DNA from: Cantharellus purpuraceus
Taxonomy: Eukaryota; Basidiomycota; Agaricomycetes; Cantharellales; Hydnaceae
Assembly: GCA_025174535.1 (NCBI GenBank)
Contig: JALBUN010000017.1
Span: 186,001 to 250,000 of the forward strand
Reading direction: 5' to 3'
Length of the DNA stretch: 64,000 nucleotides
The notes under the pieces were generated by a model, which saw nothing but the letters and a program-made list of their open reading frames with translations, had not been told where the DNA came from and did no database searches. This document shows positions 11,160 through 22,283 of the stretch, piece by piece. Numbering within the stretch: the first letter of the stretch is position 1; every line of letters starts with the position of its first letter. Made by a program: the position numbers and the translations under genes.

Positions 11160-13117
11160 CCCCTTGGCTTTAGGTGCCACGAGGTGCCACACCATGACGA
11201 ATACAAAGCCTGGGTGCCCCACCGAAATAGGGAAAGTGACTTTGACCCCCTTCTGATGTCGGAACCAGGCTGTTAGCTCGTAACGATAGCGATGGTTCTT
11301 TCGTGAGTACATTCAATGCTTTGAGCCACTCTTCATGAACAAACGGTGCGTTCTTTTTTTTTGTTCCTGTGGGAATTCACAATCCACTTCACGAATTCGC
11401 ATGGAGCGTTCCTGAGCTAGCAAACTCGTGCCGGTATTCTTTCCCTATGAAATGGCCGCTCAATATTGATAGGTGAGGTTTCTTTGGTTCTTTTAGTTGT
11501 GGCTTGAATATTCCGCGATTGAATGGTTCTTATGCAGTCTAGTGTGGGTATCACGATCACACCGACCCCTAGTCTCTATTAGAGCATGGGCTGAGAGTAG
11601 AGCAACCCGTTTTTAGTTAGCGTTGAGATCTATGTAAAGAACAATGTGGACTCATTCGACTCCGATAGACTCATGCACTTATGGGGTATAGGCCTCGCAA
11701 GCCAACAGCCCGCCTAGACCCTAGGTGATGTCCTGTTTGGCCACACTGGCGTTCATGCCGCAGACGCAACGACCCACCACCATGCTTGTCCTGTTTCGGA
11801 ACTGGTGGTCAACAGTAACACGGTTCAGGCAGCGACGAGATGACTATTGTACTATCGAATACGTAGTGAGGGGATACGATGCGAATGGGCTGTGTTGGTA
11901 GGATCATTTATTTCACTACCAATATTATGTAGCTCCAAAGCCCGTCCGCTGGTCGATTACCGGCGGCTATGCTCGTACCTTCCTCTGAAGGCGCGTCCCA
12001 CTTCAGTTTCCGTCAACTAGTTTGAATATTGTTAAGAAAGATCGCAACAAGGTAGCCATGATATCTGCAACGATATGCGTGACCGCTGAGTGTAGTAAGC
12101 TATCCGTTAGTCAGAGCGAAATACATGACAAACAGAGCTCTTTCACTATTTACTGTGTTGAAGGGGAACTGATGTTCGAACTAGTGCCATTCTTTTGCCA
12201 TAAGTCGATGACCCAAGGCTAGCTCTTCCTCATGTGGGTACTTCTATTCGGCTTGGGCAACAAGGAGCGACATCGTTTGGTGGTAACAAGGTCCAGGCGA
12301 TGGAACAAGGCAGTAAGATATAGGTTGGCATAACGTGTGATAAGACCTGAAGTCTACAGACTGCCAGAGAGGATGTTGAGGATTAAGAAAGACTTGTCAC
12401 TTGATTATGTTATCGTACCAATAACATTATGTAACTACAAGGTTCATCCGCGTAGTGACAAACACTTGGGCGGTGGCTACGCTCATCCTTTAAAACAGAA
12501 AATATATTCCATTTCAGTCTCTCGGGTGGAACCACTTCGCTACTCTGGTGCGTAATAATATCGAACCTCCCCCCAGAACATTTCACATCCCACTTGAAGG
12601 GGCACGATCGACTGTATTCCAAGAGGAATTGCTCGATATCTTCAGAATAATTATGTCACGAAAATTTCATGTCCATCCGCTTGTTAACCCTACCCGTGCG
12701 TTTGCTCTGTCAATCATTCTGATTACACCCACTTACACACTCCCTGCGCCTGCTTTGTTGCTCAATAATTAGTATTTTTTGTTTGTTTGTTTCTCACTTG
12801 TGTCGGATCACTCTCTGCGTCGTGTTAATAGTCGAATAGCTTTTTCTCAACGGCCCCACCCTCCCTTTCTTCCCTCGCTGCTTTCTTTTTTCATGCATGT
12901 GTGTGTATGCGCGTCATGTCTGTGTCATTCATGGCGTGGTCGCCGTGGTCGTTGGGGTGTTTTTATGGCGCTCGGGGTGTTTTTTTTTTCGTGTCTCGTA
13001 CATTAGTACAACTGTATAGGCTGGTCCGCTTAGCGTGAGGCCTTGAGGCCTGGGGGACTTGAAGCGGTTTTTTGTTTTGTTTTTTGAATAGAGGTTGGTC
13101 TGAGTTGAGGGGATACA
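11160..13117. other. non-coding part of the duplicated segment
   Basis: Almost 2 kb upstream of the zinc-finger-like gene. It is conserved between the two copies with scattered substitutions and small indels, including length changes in the T-runs near 11350, 12780, 12980 and 13065. The short frames here do not survive comparison between the copies, and I recognise no gene. Confidence 0.5.
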
Positions 13118-14240
13118 TATGATACTAGGTACTGGAGCTTGCACTTGTACTGACAATCAATCTTTGAGTCCAGGATCTCAGATATCTCATATTCATTATC
13201 TCCTTCAATGATGATCAGAGGAGGTGGAAGTTGGGTGCAACCAGAGATCTCATTTGTAGTAGCAGGTTCAAGCATTGATATATGGAAGACCAGGTGAACT
13301 GCTCAGAAGTGGTCAGGGAGGTGGAGGGTGAAGGACCTGCTGCCTGCGCAAGCAATGACCTCATAAGGACCTAAGTATTTCTCGGAGAGTTTCTTCAATG
13401 AACAGGTGGTCCAGAAGTGTTTGGCCTTGATGAATACTTTGTCTCCGATTTGCAGGTCCAGAGCAGGAATGCAGCGTCAGTCCACAGAGACTTGGTATTG
13501 TTTCTGGGCATTGGAGATGGTTTCTTGGAGATGTTGGTGTAGTTGGTTGAGGTCGGTTATGAATTGGCAGGCTTTGGTGGAGGCAAGTTCCTTCTTGGGG
13601 TGGACAGAGATGTTTGGATGGTAGCCTTTATTAGCAAAGAACAGAGAGATGCCAGTAGTCATGTTTGGAGCGTTGTTGTAGGCAAACTCTGTGATCAGAA
13701 GTAGGTCAGCCCAGTTGTCTTGTTGATAGTTACAATAGACTCGGAGATATTGTTCCAGGGACTGATTCATTCATTCTGTTTGTCTGTCTCCTTCAGGATG
13801 GTATCCAGAGGTGAAATGAAGCTTCATGTCGAGAGCCTTTCCTAATGTGTGGAATAAGGAGGACATGAACTCCAAGCCCCGATTGGATGTAACATGCAAT
13901 GGGACTCCATGTTTAGAGAATACATGGAGAACGAACAACTTAGCTAATGAGGTGGAGGTGATGGTGTCATGCGTTGGAATGAATAGTGATTGTTTAGTGA
14001 ACCTGTCGACAATCACAAGTATGGTGTCATATCTGAGTGATGGGGGAAGCTTCTCTATGAAATCCATGGAGATGGAGTTCCATGGTTGCTCCAGGACCAG
14101 AAGTTGCTTAAGTGTTCCATAGGGTTTGTGCCTTTGTGATTCTGAGCACATATATGGTACAAGAGTTACAGTAGTGTTGAATGTATTCTTGCATTTTTGG
14201 CCATATGTAGTCTCATCAGATTAACCCTTGTGTGCGATTT
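13118..14240 (-). pseudogene. Gypsy integrase and chromodomain
   Basis: Retroviral-type integrase core: ISMDFIEKLP (first catalytic Asp), SNRGLEFMSSLF (the usual second Asp of SDRG reads Asn here), FTSGYHPEGDRQTE (catalytic Glu in the family-typical context), then FAYNNAPNMTTG. The chromodomain follows (YEISEILDSKIDCQYKCKLQYLV) and is cut off at the segment junction. A stop at about 13768 splits the core. The changed DDE residue and the stop indicate a dead copy. The remnant of the integrase zinc-binding region is at about 14151-14240. Confidence 0.85.
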
Positions 14241-14639
14241 TGCCCAAAATGGCTGGAGATCAGATGATCATGGTAATACTGCAAAACTCAGAGTCAGAGA
14301 CCGTTGGCATTGGGGATGTATATCCGGTTGTTGTGTCAGAGGTGTCCTTTGGGGTCAAGTGACCACTTTGGATCAGAAGGGTCATCCAAGTGTTCAACTG
14401 CAACAGGATCAGATTAGAGTGATGAGTGGATGTCAGAGCGGAGTTGGTTGATGTCCATAATGGTGACAGCTTGGAGGGTGGGAGTCATGAGGGTGGATAC
14501 TTGTAGAGACGATGCCAGCTGCTCATTAGTGAACACAGGATGAAAGTGGGTGAAGAGGCCATGTTTTCAGAGACGTTGGAGTACTTCTCGGACATGTGTC
14601 CAATGTTCTTCTTCATTATCTGTACCAAAATGTCATCTA

Positions 14640-15075
14640 ATGATCTCAAGATTGAGTTGGATGACAACTCCACCCCTCCACTTGGCCCTATCTACTTGCT
14701 ATCCCAAAAAGAGCTACTGGCTCTCCAAACATTCATAGATGAGAACTTGGCCACAGGCTTCATCTGCCCATCCTTATCCCCCCATGGAGCTCCAGTCCTA
14801 TTTGTCTGCAAAAAGGATGGATCACTCTGTCTATGCATCAACTTCCATGGACTTAACAAGATTACCAAGAAAGACCAATACCCAATACCCCATACCGTGG
14901 ACCTACTCAAGAGCCTGTGAAAGGCTAAGATCTATTCCAAAATAGATCTCTGACATGCCTACCATCTAGTCCACATCCGAGAAGGCAATGAGTGGAAAAC
15001 AACTTTCTGCACTCAATATGGATCTTTCAAATGGTGCGTCATGCCTTTTGGACTGACCAATGCTCTGGTCAGTGT
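14640..15075 (+). pseudogene. Gypsy reverse transcriptase segment, inverted
   Basis: Reads on the plus strand although gag, protease and integrase on either side read on the minus strand. Visible motifs: [53 protein letters not shown], then [11 protein letters not shown]. The part that should follow (FADD-box region and RNase H) is not here; a remnant of the RT tail resumes on the minus strand at 14485-14638 ([15 protein letters not shown]). Confidence 0.85.
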
Positions 15076-15577
15076 TCCGCTAGGGAGTCAGCTTTAGACT
15101 TGCTGAACATGTCAGCAAACTCATGATACTCCTTAGGAACCATAGATAGGTCCGGTGGAGTTGATCGGGTGGAACAGGCAGCAAGGAGCATTGGATTGGA
15201 GAGGTGAACCTGGAACGTGTGAGAGCCATCCAGTTTGCTTAGTCTGGTGAAGACCATAGCACCATTGATATAGACAGAGGGGTAGATGGAGTATCTATTG
15301 GAGCAGAGTCAGCAGAGGCAGAAGATAATTTCACACCTAAAGTAGCTGGTGATGTTGGGAATGACACAGCCTGCACTGGAGAATGGAATGTGATATGGCC
15401 CAATGCCCAGTCAATTAACAGATTGTAGCGGGTGAGCCAATTATGTCCAAGAACCACAGAACAGCTGGAGTCAAGTGGAGTAACATAGAATGTAAGGTTC
15501 TGGATTTCTCTGACAGAAAAATGGATAGACAGATCTATAGCTTGTGAAATAACAGCATTAGTAGTGCCATCAAATAA

Positions 15578-15970
15578 TCAGAGCAATATTGGAGTTATGG
15601 TGTATGTATGGAGTTTATGTAAATCAGAAAAAGAGGAATCAAGGAAACAGTGAGTAGAACCAGAGTCAATTAATGCTTGGATAGCGGTATCGGGAATGGA
15701 GTTGGAGTAGATGAGGAGGGTGAGGGAGTCGGAGTGGGAAAGAGTGGATGTGTTCAGGTGGACCTTGTTTGTTGTATGGGGAGTACCAACACAGCCCTCA
15801 GCCTGTATGGAGGCTAGAGGACTGCTTACTATTTTTTTGGGTCCATTGTGGCATTGGCGGCACAGCCCTTTACCTTTGCTGCTGACAAGGTTGCCTTGTT
15901 GCAATCCTTGGCTTGGTGGCCAGGTTTTCCACAGAACAGACAGAGGTTGTTGTCCATGCAGTGCTGGCAT
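15578..15970 (-). pseudogene. Gypsy zinc knuckle and aspartic protease
   Basis: The zinc knuckle CLFCGKPGHQAKDC (C-X2-C-X4-H-X4-C) lies near 15890-15950, and the protease active-site motif LIDSGSTHCF near 15640-15680. The nucleocapsid domain binds RNA and the protease would process the polyprotein. Downstream protease-RT linker (15069-15457) ends [16 protein letters not shown] just before the inverted RT segment. Frames are broken between these parts. Confidence 0.8.
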
Positions 15971-16132
15971 TCCTGCTGGGTAAGTTTTCCATCCTTCCCC
16001 AGCTTGGTGGAGAGGTCCAGAGTACTCTTGTGAGCTCCAGAGTTATTGCCAGTTCCAGAGTTGTTCTGACTGGAACTGGAAGCAGTGGCATTACCAGTGT
16101 TTGACTTCTGGCCTGAGTTGGTGGTGGTCTTC

Positions 16133-16945
16133 TTATCGGATCCCTTGTTGGACTTTGGGTCTTGTCCAATGATTTGTCTGATTTGTTGTTAGCTGAATTT
16201 TCATGGGAGACCCTGGATTGACGTTCCCAATAACGGGCGTTGATGGATTGGGTGAGCTTGCAAGGTTTACCAAAGTATCCAGCTTACCGATGTGTGATAT
16301 CTTGTCCTTGATGCGGGATGGGAGACCAATGTAAAATTGGCATTGGAGTGTGGCGTCACCCCATTGGACTTTTGGGGCTAGCTGCTGGAAACTCACAATG
16401 TATTTTGCAATTTTGTGATTTTCCTTCATCCGAAGTCGATCAAGTTTATTCTTGGCGTTGGCCTCGGGGTTGTAAGAACCAAAATTGGTCTGAAGTTTGG
16501 AGATGAAGTCAGAGTAGTCTTCTGACCATATCGGGTTGTTGGAGTTGTCCATGAGCACTGGCTTGAAGTAGTCCAGTGTGGTGCCCTTGAGATAGGACAT
16601 GGTGAAGGTGACCTTCACCTGATCAGATGTGAATGCGTCAGGGCAGTCACAGAAATTCAATTGGCATTGCACCAAGAATGGTTGGAGCTTGCATGGATTG
16701 GAGCCATTGAATGGGTTGGGTTCCCAGACCAAGGTCCAGGACTTAGGGGCTTGTGGGGTATGGATGCTGCTGGCGAGCAGGGAGATGGCTTGTGCCAGAT
16801 TTGGGGAGGGTGGAGTATTGTCCTCTTCATTGACAGCCTCCAAGTGGTCCATTGGTTCTTCAACAACCTCAGGGATGGTGTCGATGCTGGGAGCAGGCAC
16901 CCTGATGATTCGTGCATGTTTGGAATTGGCGGTGGATCGTGGCAT
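16133..16945 (-). pseudogene. Gypsy gag
   Basis: Retrotransposon gag (capsid) domain: EPNPFNGSNPCKLQPFLVQC, FTMSYLKGTTLDYFKP, FGSYNPEANAKNKLDRLRM and QWGDATLQCQFYIGL match the layout of basidiomycete Gypsy gag proteins. The likely start is Met at 16945 (MPRSTANS). The frame is open to 16133, but the rest of the polyprotein is shifted and stopped. Confidence 0.8.
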
Positions 16946-17092
16946 TGGTAGGAGTGAGTATGGAAGTTCGAATATACTGTTATGCACTAGGTTCAATTGG
17001 GGGTTGGGTCAGAGATTGGGTTGGAGTCGGAGCGGGAATTGGGGTGTGTCATGGGGGTTAGAATGGACTTGGCTTCAGCTTATGTGCTGCGC

Positions 17093-18518
17093 TGTCGGTT
17101 CACTTATGGAATAGATCCTATAAGCCTGCGCGCAACGGTCCTAGCAAACAGATGGTGTGTAATGCAGTTGTTCAGCACTCCAAAGATCAATCAGGTCGAG
17201 GGGTAGAAGTAGCACTTAGTAACAGGGAAGTGGGATAGTGCTCTGTGGTTGGATGGGGATGGGAGCTAAAGGTCGGTCCCGATGGCTGATCATGCTCTGT
17301 GACTGGATGACAATGCAGAGCCCAGTTGGAAGGTATGCGAAAGCTGGTTTCAGGAGAAGCAACCTCTTGGTGGCAGAGGGAAATCTGATCGTTGAACCAA
17401 GGTGTTTTACCTCAGTGTAGAGATGATGGGTTGTGATGTAGAGTGTAGAGCGTAGACTTAGAGTGTGGACTTTGACTTTAGAGCGTTGGCTGAAAACTTA
17501 TTGATTGATTCCAAAGGCAAAAACTAGCGCCCTTTTATATACAAATCCCCAGGGCACAACGACACAATATGAGAAGCAAATGATGCAATATGATGCAAGA
17601 AATGCTGATCAAGCCAGCTGACGAAGCGTGTGAAGTTGAACTACTAATGGGGAAATCATGGAGAAATGAAACGACAGATAGGGGTAATCTTTGTAAGAAT
17701 AGGGGGTGATGAGTAATAAAAGAACCAAAATAGAACAAGGATGAGTAAGTCGTGTATGAATGAATTAAAAGATGAAACAGGGGTGAGTCATATAAAAGAA
17801 CAATAGAAACGTCCACCAATACCATCTTCCCTATGGCTCCGAAGGTAAATTGACCCTGAGTCACATGAGGACTTCAGTCAGCATCCACAACAAATACTCC
17901 TTATTGTCTTAGTGATACGTCTCCATATGGTATCCCATTCCAAGAGTATTCGGTCCCTTTGCCTGACACGATGTAACCTGAGTTGGATTGAAGTGGGAGG
18001 ATAGGTTGGCGATGGTGACTGAAATTCTACCTCACGTTTGACTCTTCTATCCGTGTTACAATATAGAGGTGAAATGTTGAGGAATGTATATGGTTCAACG
18101 GAATTGTGAAAGAATATGGGATCGCCAATGGCATAAGAGAGACATGGTGGGGATCTTGGATGTTGAAAGAGTTTTGGAAGTATTTTGACACATGGAGGTG
18201 GCTTAACATGCCCATGGAGCTCAGCGTATTCTTGATAGTCCTCTGTGTCCAGAGACCAGTGTGACGTATTATTAGAAGTGATGTTGGAGAGGGGAATAGA
18301 ATGGGAAGCCATGTGAATGATGATGAAAGGATCGGTGTGAATAGAAGGCTGATAATGATCGATGGCGATGAAACATGAGTGATGATCGATGGCTAGAATT
18401 AGAGACTGAGGTGGAGAGGGAGTTGCAGCGCTATTTAAAAGTTGGTATGAAAAGACGCTGGTGGAGCTGGACTGTCAGAGTGGTTCGATATACATCCTCG
18501 ATGCGTCCTGGCTCGTCA
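17093..18518 (-). mobile_element. 1.43-kb solo LTR, copy 1 (ORF-bearing family)
   Basis: Minus-strand element starting TGACGAGCCAGGACGC (18518) and ending GTGAACCGACA (17093), flanked by GCGC on both sides (17089-17092 and 18519-18522). The matching site in the LTR at 25.27 kb has a single GCGC and no insert, which proves insertion with a 4-bp duplication. TATA box CCTTTTATATA at 17531-17541. No internal region or second LTR. Confidence 0.9.
17878..18312 (-). CDS. LTR-borne conserved ORF, 144 aa, copy 1
   Basis: Uninterrupted 144-codon frame inside the 1.43-kb LTR, upstream of the LTR's own TATA box. The protein starts MASHSIPLSNITSNNTSHWS, has a basic Pro-rich middle (HVKPPPCVKILPKLFQ, PRSPPCLSYAIGDPIFF) and a basic Arg-rich tail ending in three cysteines (SICCGC). 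No signal peptide, membrane helix or known domain was recognised. This copy differs from copy 2 at 14 of 144 residues without any indel or stop. Function unknown. Confidence 0.6.
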   Translation of the reverse strand: MASHSIPLSNITSNNTSHWSLDTEDYQEYAELHGHVKPPPCVKILPKLFQHPRSPPCLSYAIGDPIFFHNSVEPYTFLNISPLYCNTDRRVKREVEFQSPSPTYPPTSIQLRLHRVRQRDRILLEWDTIWRRITKTIRSICCGC

Positions 18519-19179
18519 GCGCCCTCACTGATACCAGTGTCCAAGATTTCAGAGACAGAGTATGACTTAGATAATTAGGATCAGACTTAGGAACCAGGCA
18601 TGATTCAATATTTGAACTGGGGAATGAAGTCCCCAGTTGGGCAACTTAAATACATATTTGAAATCTAATAATAATTACTCTGGTGATGGGTCTCCGAGGC
18701 CAATGGCCTTACATGAGTATGTCTGAGTCTGATGGGGACAGATGTCTAGGTTTCTATGGTGATGCTGATGCATCAATTGGAACCGGAGATGGATGGGTGA
18801 GATTGTTGGTGACAATCGGACAGATAATTGGAGATGTGATGGTTTCCAAATGGAGTATAGATTTCATGTACGTGGGGATCTGAGTGGATTGGATGGGGAT
18901 CTGGGCGTTAATGAATATAGTCATAACACCTGGCATAGAAGTTGGTGTGGACTTGGAAGATGACCCTGAAGAGATTGAACAACTGCCTGCTCTCACACGC
19001 ACACATCCTGATCCTTCTGACAAAGCAGGGGACCCTCATCCAGCAGATGAAGCCCCAGATATTCATCCTGAACTGACAGACATCATCAAAGTTGACCAAC
19101 CTGATGTTGAAGCATCCATGAACACTTCACCACCTGCAAGTCTCCCACATCGCTCTGTGTGATGTCAGCTGCAGGGGCA

Positions 19180-20936
19180 GCTATGCATGGACTCCCTCAA
19201 GAATCTCTCATTGAACAAGCTAAGCATGAAATCAGGGAACATGCAGAATGACAAGCTGCAAATCCAGAACACCTACACTCACTAGCTGATGCTATATACA
19301 CTTCTGAAGATGAGGTTGAAATGTTTAGTGTCTCACACAATTATCCACGTACCTACAAACAAGCAATGGAAGCATATGATGGTCCACAATGGGATGAGAG
19401 TTATGATGATGAAATGGACTTGCTCTGCCACTATGGAGTATGGATCCTGGTCCCATGTTCCAGTGTACCAAATGATTGCAAAATCATAGGGTGTCATGCC
19501 ATCTTCCTATGCAAGCAAGATGAAAAAAATGAAGTTTTGAGGTGCAAAGTACAAGTGGTAGCAAAAGGTTACTCACAGATTGAAGGGGTTGATTACACAG
19601 ACACATTTGCACCCATCGTCAGACTGGAATCAGTCTGTGCAGTTCTCAGAATAGCAGCCTCCCTAGATTGGGAAATCCATCAGTTTAATGTCAAAATGGC
19701 ATTTTGCATGGAAATCTAACTGAGGACATATATATGGAACAGCCAGATGGTTGAAAGGAACCAGGCAAAGAAAATTGGGTGTGCAAGCTACAAAAATCAC
19801 TATATGGACTACAACAGGCTGGATGTTGCTGGTATGAATGACTATATAGTGAGATGACTAGGATAGGTTTCACCTGGGTGAGCATCAACCACAGTGTCTT
19901 TGTCAAATGCGGCACAACGGATGATGCCATGATTACGATACACGTTGATGACATGGCTGTCACTACAAGCAATCAACAAGCACTATCTACAACACTCAAA
20001 GACCTACACAAAATTATTGATGTTGTGGCTATAGGTAAAATACGATGGTTCCTTGGCATGGCTGTGACTTGGAATCAAAATGCACACACCATCTCTCTAT
20101 CTCAGGGTGCCTTCATCGACATGGTCATCAAACAGTTTGGAATGGAAGACAGTTATGGTGTTACCACACCACTTGACCCAAACATTACTCTGTCAAAATC
20201 AATGTCCCCCATGTCAGATGCTGAGCAAACATGCATGGCAAAAGTGCCATACATTGCAGGTGTTGGGTTGTTGATGTACCTATTGCTTGCACCTTGACCA
20301 GACATCACATATGCAACCAACAAGCTCAGCCAATTTAAATTGAACCCTGGACAAGTGCCCTGGATGGCACTACAGTGTTCTCCAATACCTAAAGCATACC
20401 TGTGACCACACTCTCATCCTCGGTGGAAAAGGGGAGATTACACTCTGTGGTTACACTGATTCAGACTATGCAGGATGTATGGACACTTGTTGGTCTACAT
20501 TGGGCTATGTGTTCATCCTGGGCATGGAACAATTTCCTGGAGCTCAAAGTGACAATCAGTGGTCACCACGTCCAGTTGTAAGGCAGAGTATGTGGCCAGT
20601 TGCCATGCAACAAAAGAAGCCATGTGGCTTCGTCATTTGCTCAACATTCTGGGTCATAAACAGGACACAACCATTATCCACAGCAACAACACCGGGTCTA
20701 TCTCCCTCACAAAAGACCCCACCTTTCATGCCCAATCCAAGCATATCAATGTCCAATATCATTACACATGCAAACGAGTTGAGGACAAAGATGTTTATTT
20801 TCAATATATTCCTACTGCTGATATGACCGCTGACATCATGACAAAGGCACTACCTTGCTGCAAACACAAGAAATTCACACAGGAAATGGGACTACAAGGG
20901 TCTGACACACTGAGCTGTCCAATAACACCACAATGA
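19180..20936 (+). pseudogene. Copia reverse transcriptase and RNase H
   Basis: RT motifs: KARLVAKGY-like KVQVVAKGYSQIEGVDYTDT, FAPIVRLESV, LQKSLYGLQQAG and IHVDDMAVT (catalytic DD of the YVDD box, here HVDD). RNase H follows: SCKAEYVASCHATKEAMWL, then KHINVQYHYTCKRVEDKDV and ADIMTKALP, the usual Copia C-terminus. Stops at 19721, 19755, 19842, 20295 and 20402 and a frameshift near 20540 disable it. Confidence 0.85.
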
Positions 20937-20942
20937 GGGGGG

Positions 20943-21640
20943 TGTTGCGATATGGAACATATCTGCATTTGTGTTACATCCTGTAACACCGAGTCTGATC
21001 TCTGGATCCCATCTCCATCTCCTTTTACTCCACCTCCGTTAACTCCACCTCTATCAACCCCAAACTCCATTATTGTTCTCCTTATAAGTAGTTTTCTTCT
21101 CATGGGTTACAACAAGCCATTACCTTTTATATTGTTTAGTATTAGTTTGGACTTGAGTCCGAACTCTGAACTCCTTTCTTTGTTGTATTCCATATCCATC
21201 TTATTGTCCTATCACTTTTAGTTTATCATTCATTTCTTCACATACTTATACAGGCTACTCTCTGTCAGGGTTCAAATGAGTCATATTCTATTTTTAGTAT
21301 TTTCTCTTGATGCCCCTATCAGCACAGCCTGTCAGGGTGCATCTCCCCTATTTCATTGCCCCTATCACTTCCCCTATCTTGGTTCTCCTATCCATCTCCA
21401 TCATTTAGTATAAAGACTCACCTTGGTGCAGTGTGATCCCCTCAGCTTGATCTCTGAGGATATCCACTGTACCAGGTAAGTCCCATGTATTTATCAGAAA
21501 CAGCTGTATAGACTGAGGATATCCGCTGTACCAGCTGGCATTATCTCTTATCGGCTCTCATCTATTGAGTATCTTGTTGTTGTGGCCTCGTCATCAGCGT
21601 CACCCTCACACTCTCTGTATGTTACAGCAGTTTGTATATC
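20943..21640 (+). repeat. Copia 3' LTR (right end uncertain)
   Basis: Begins TGTTGCGATATGG directly after the purine tract. Contains direct repeats of GAGGATATCC(A/G)CTGTACCAG near 21465 and 21515. No matching 5' LTR is in the window. Confidence 0.55.
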
Positions 21641-21649
21641 AACTAAGAT

Positions 21650-21955
21650 TCCCCATCAGCTTCTTGGTTGCTAGCTTCTTGACAAGTTGAACTCCAGATC
21701 CTTGATCCAACTCTGTACTCCAATCTCTGAAATACTGGACCAATGATTTGAGGGGGCGCAACACACAAGTTGAAGCCAAGTCCACTTGATCCGACTCAAT
21801 AGTTATTGTTGACATCTGTCTCTGGTTGAACTGGAACAGTAAAGTCCCACCCTCTTCCTCACTAGCATCCAAACTCCAGTGACTCCTTTGCACTCTGATA
21901 TTTTCAACCCTTAACAATCTGTGGCTTACATGCGCTGTGTGATTTATCCACATTA
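21650..21955 (+). repeat. diverged relative of the Gypsy LTR
   Basis: Shares GCGCAACACACAAGTTGAAG and the preceding CTGAAATACTGGACC pattern with the reverse complement of the LTR at 25240-25320; a shorter relative is at 43740-43890. The 104-codon minus-strand frame here is a by-product of the repeat. Confidence 0.5.
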
Positions 21956-22283
21956 ATAACCATCATGGTGTCATACCCCAACAGTGCCGTTGTTTCATGC
22001 ATTGTCACACCTACACATTACATAAAATAGTTTTCACCACTGCAGATGTATATAACATGTCTGCAGCTGGTCCTCAGCTGTATCCACAATATATGGACTG
22101 AGGTGAGAGACATCAGTTCACATTTGGTCCAGTCCGTATTTATATTTATGTCTGTAGATTATCCTGTTCAGGTAACTACACTAAGCTGTATCCACAATAT
22201 ATGGACTGAGATTATCCTGTTCAGATTACAACACTTTAAAGCTTTACAACTGAGCATGAAGCTTCAGTTCACCTAACAACCAC
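21956..22283 (+). repeat. dispersed repeat with internal direct repeats (copy 1)
   Basis: Matches 60300-60835 in the same orientation. The motif TATCCACAATATATGGACTGAG occurs at about 22080 and 22189. This copy lacks the 252-bp insertion found in the other and so serves as its empty site. Confidence 0.7.

Larger units (their letters stand above)
8615..13118. repeat. segmental duplication, copy 1 (partner 30830-35345)
   Basis: About 4.5 kb that reappears in the same orientation 22.216 kb downstream with roughly 1% mismatches from the zinc-finger gene through to 13.1 kb, and somewhat more mismatches in the uL2m remnant at its left end. The right junction is sharp at about 13118, where copy 1 passes into a Gypsy chromodomain while copy 2 passes into unrelated sequence. 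A diverged internal repeat pairs 11920-12020 with 12418-12530. Confidence 0.85.
13118..18928 (-). mobile_element. degenerate Gypsy (chromovirus-type) LTR retrotransposon
   Basis: Minus-strand order: 5' LTR (18928-16978, with a foreign LTR nested inside), gag, zinc knuckle, protease, [inverted RT], integrase, chromodomain, and abrupt truncation at about 13118 in the chromodomain. The LTR starts TGTTATGAC and ends GCATAACA. No 3' LTR is present, because the end is cut by the zinc-finger segment. A solo LTR of the same family is at 25137-25693. Many internal stops; cannot move on its own. Confidence 0.85.
16978..18928 (-). repeat. Gypsy 5' LTR, split by a nested LTR
   Basis: Outer parts 16978-17092 and 18523-18928 (about 520 bp together) match the solo LTR 25137-25693. 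The interruption 17093-18518 plus one GCGC copy is a separate insertion. The right end …CATAACA at 18928 adjoins Copia coding sequence. Confidence 0.85.
18929..21640 (+). mobile_element. Copia element, 5'-truncated, with 3' LTR
   Basis: Starts at the edge of the Gypsy LTR within the integrase-RT linker and runs through RT and RNase H to a polypurine tract (GAGGGGGG just before 20943). The 3' LTR begins TGTTGCGATATGG at 20943; its right end could not be fixed and is set at about 21640. Confidence 0.75.

Noticed and set aside
12022..12622. Short frames (66-72 codons) kept in both segmental duplicates
   Set aside because: Conservation only reflects the recent duplication. They contain no family-like sequence, and the region also holds a diverged internal non-coding repeat.
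21639..21953. 104-codon minus-strand frame
   Set aside because: The sequence matches a diverged Gypsy LTR read backwards and is not conserved as protein at 43.7 kb.
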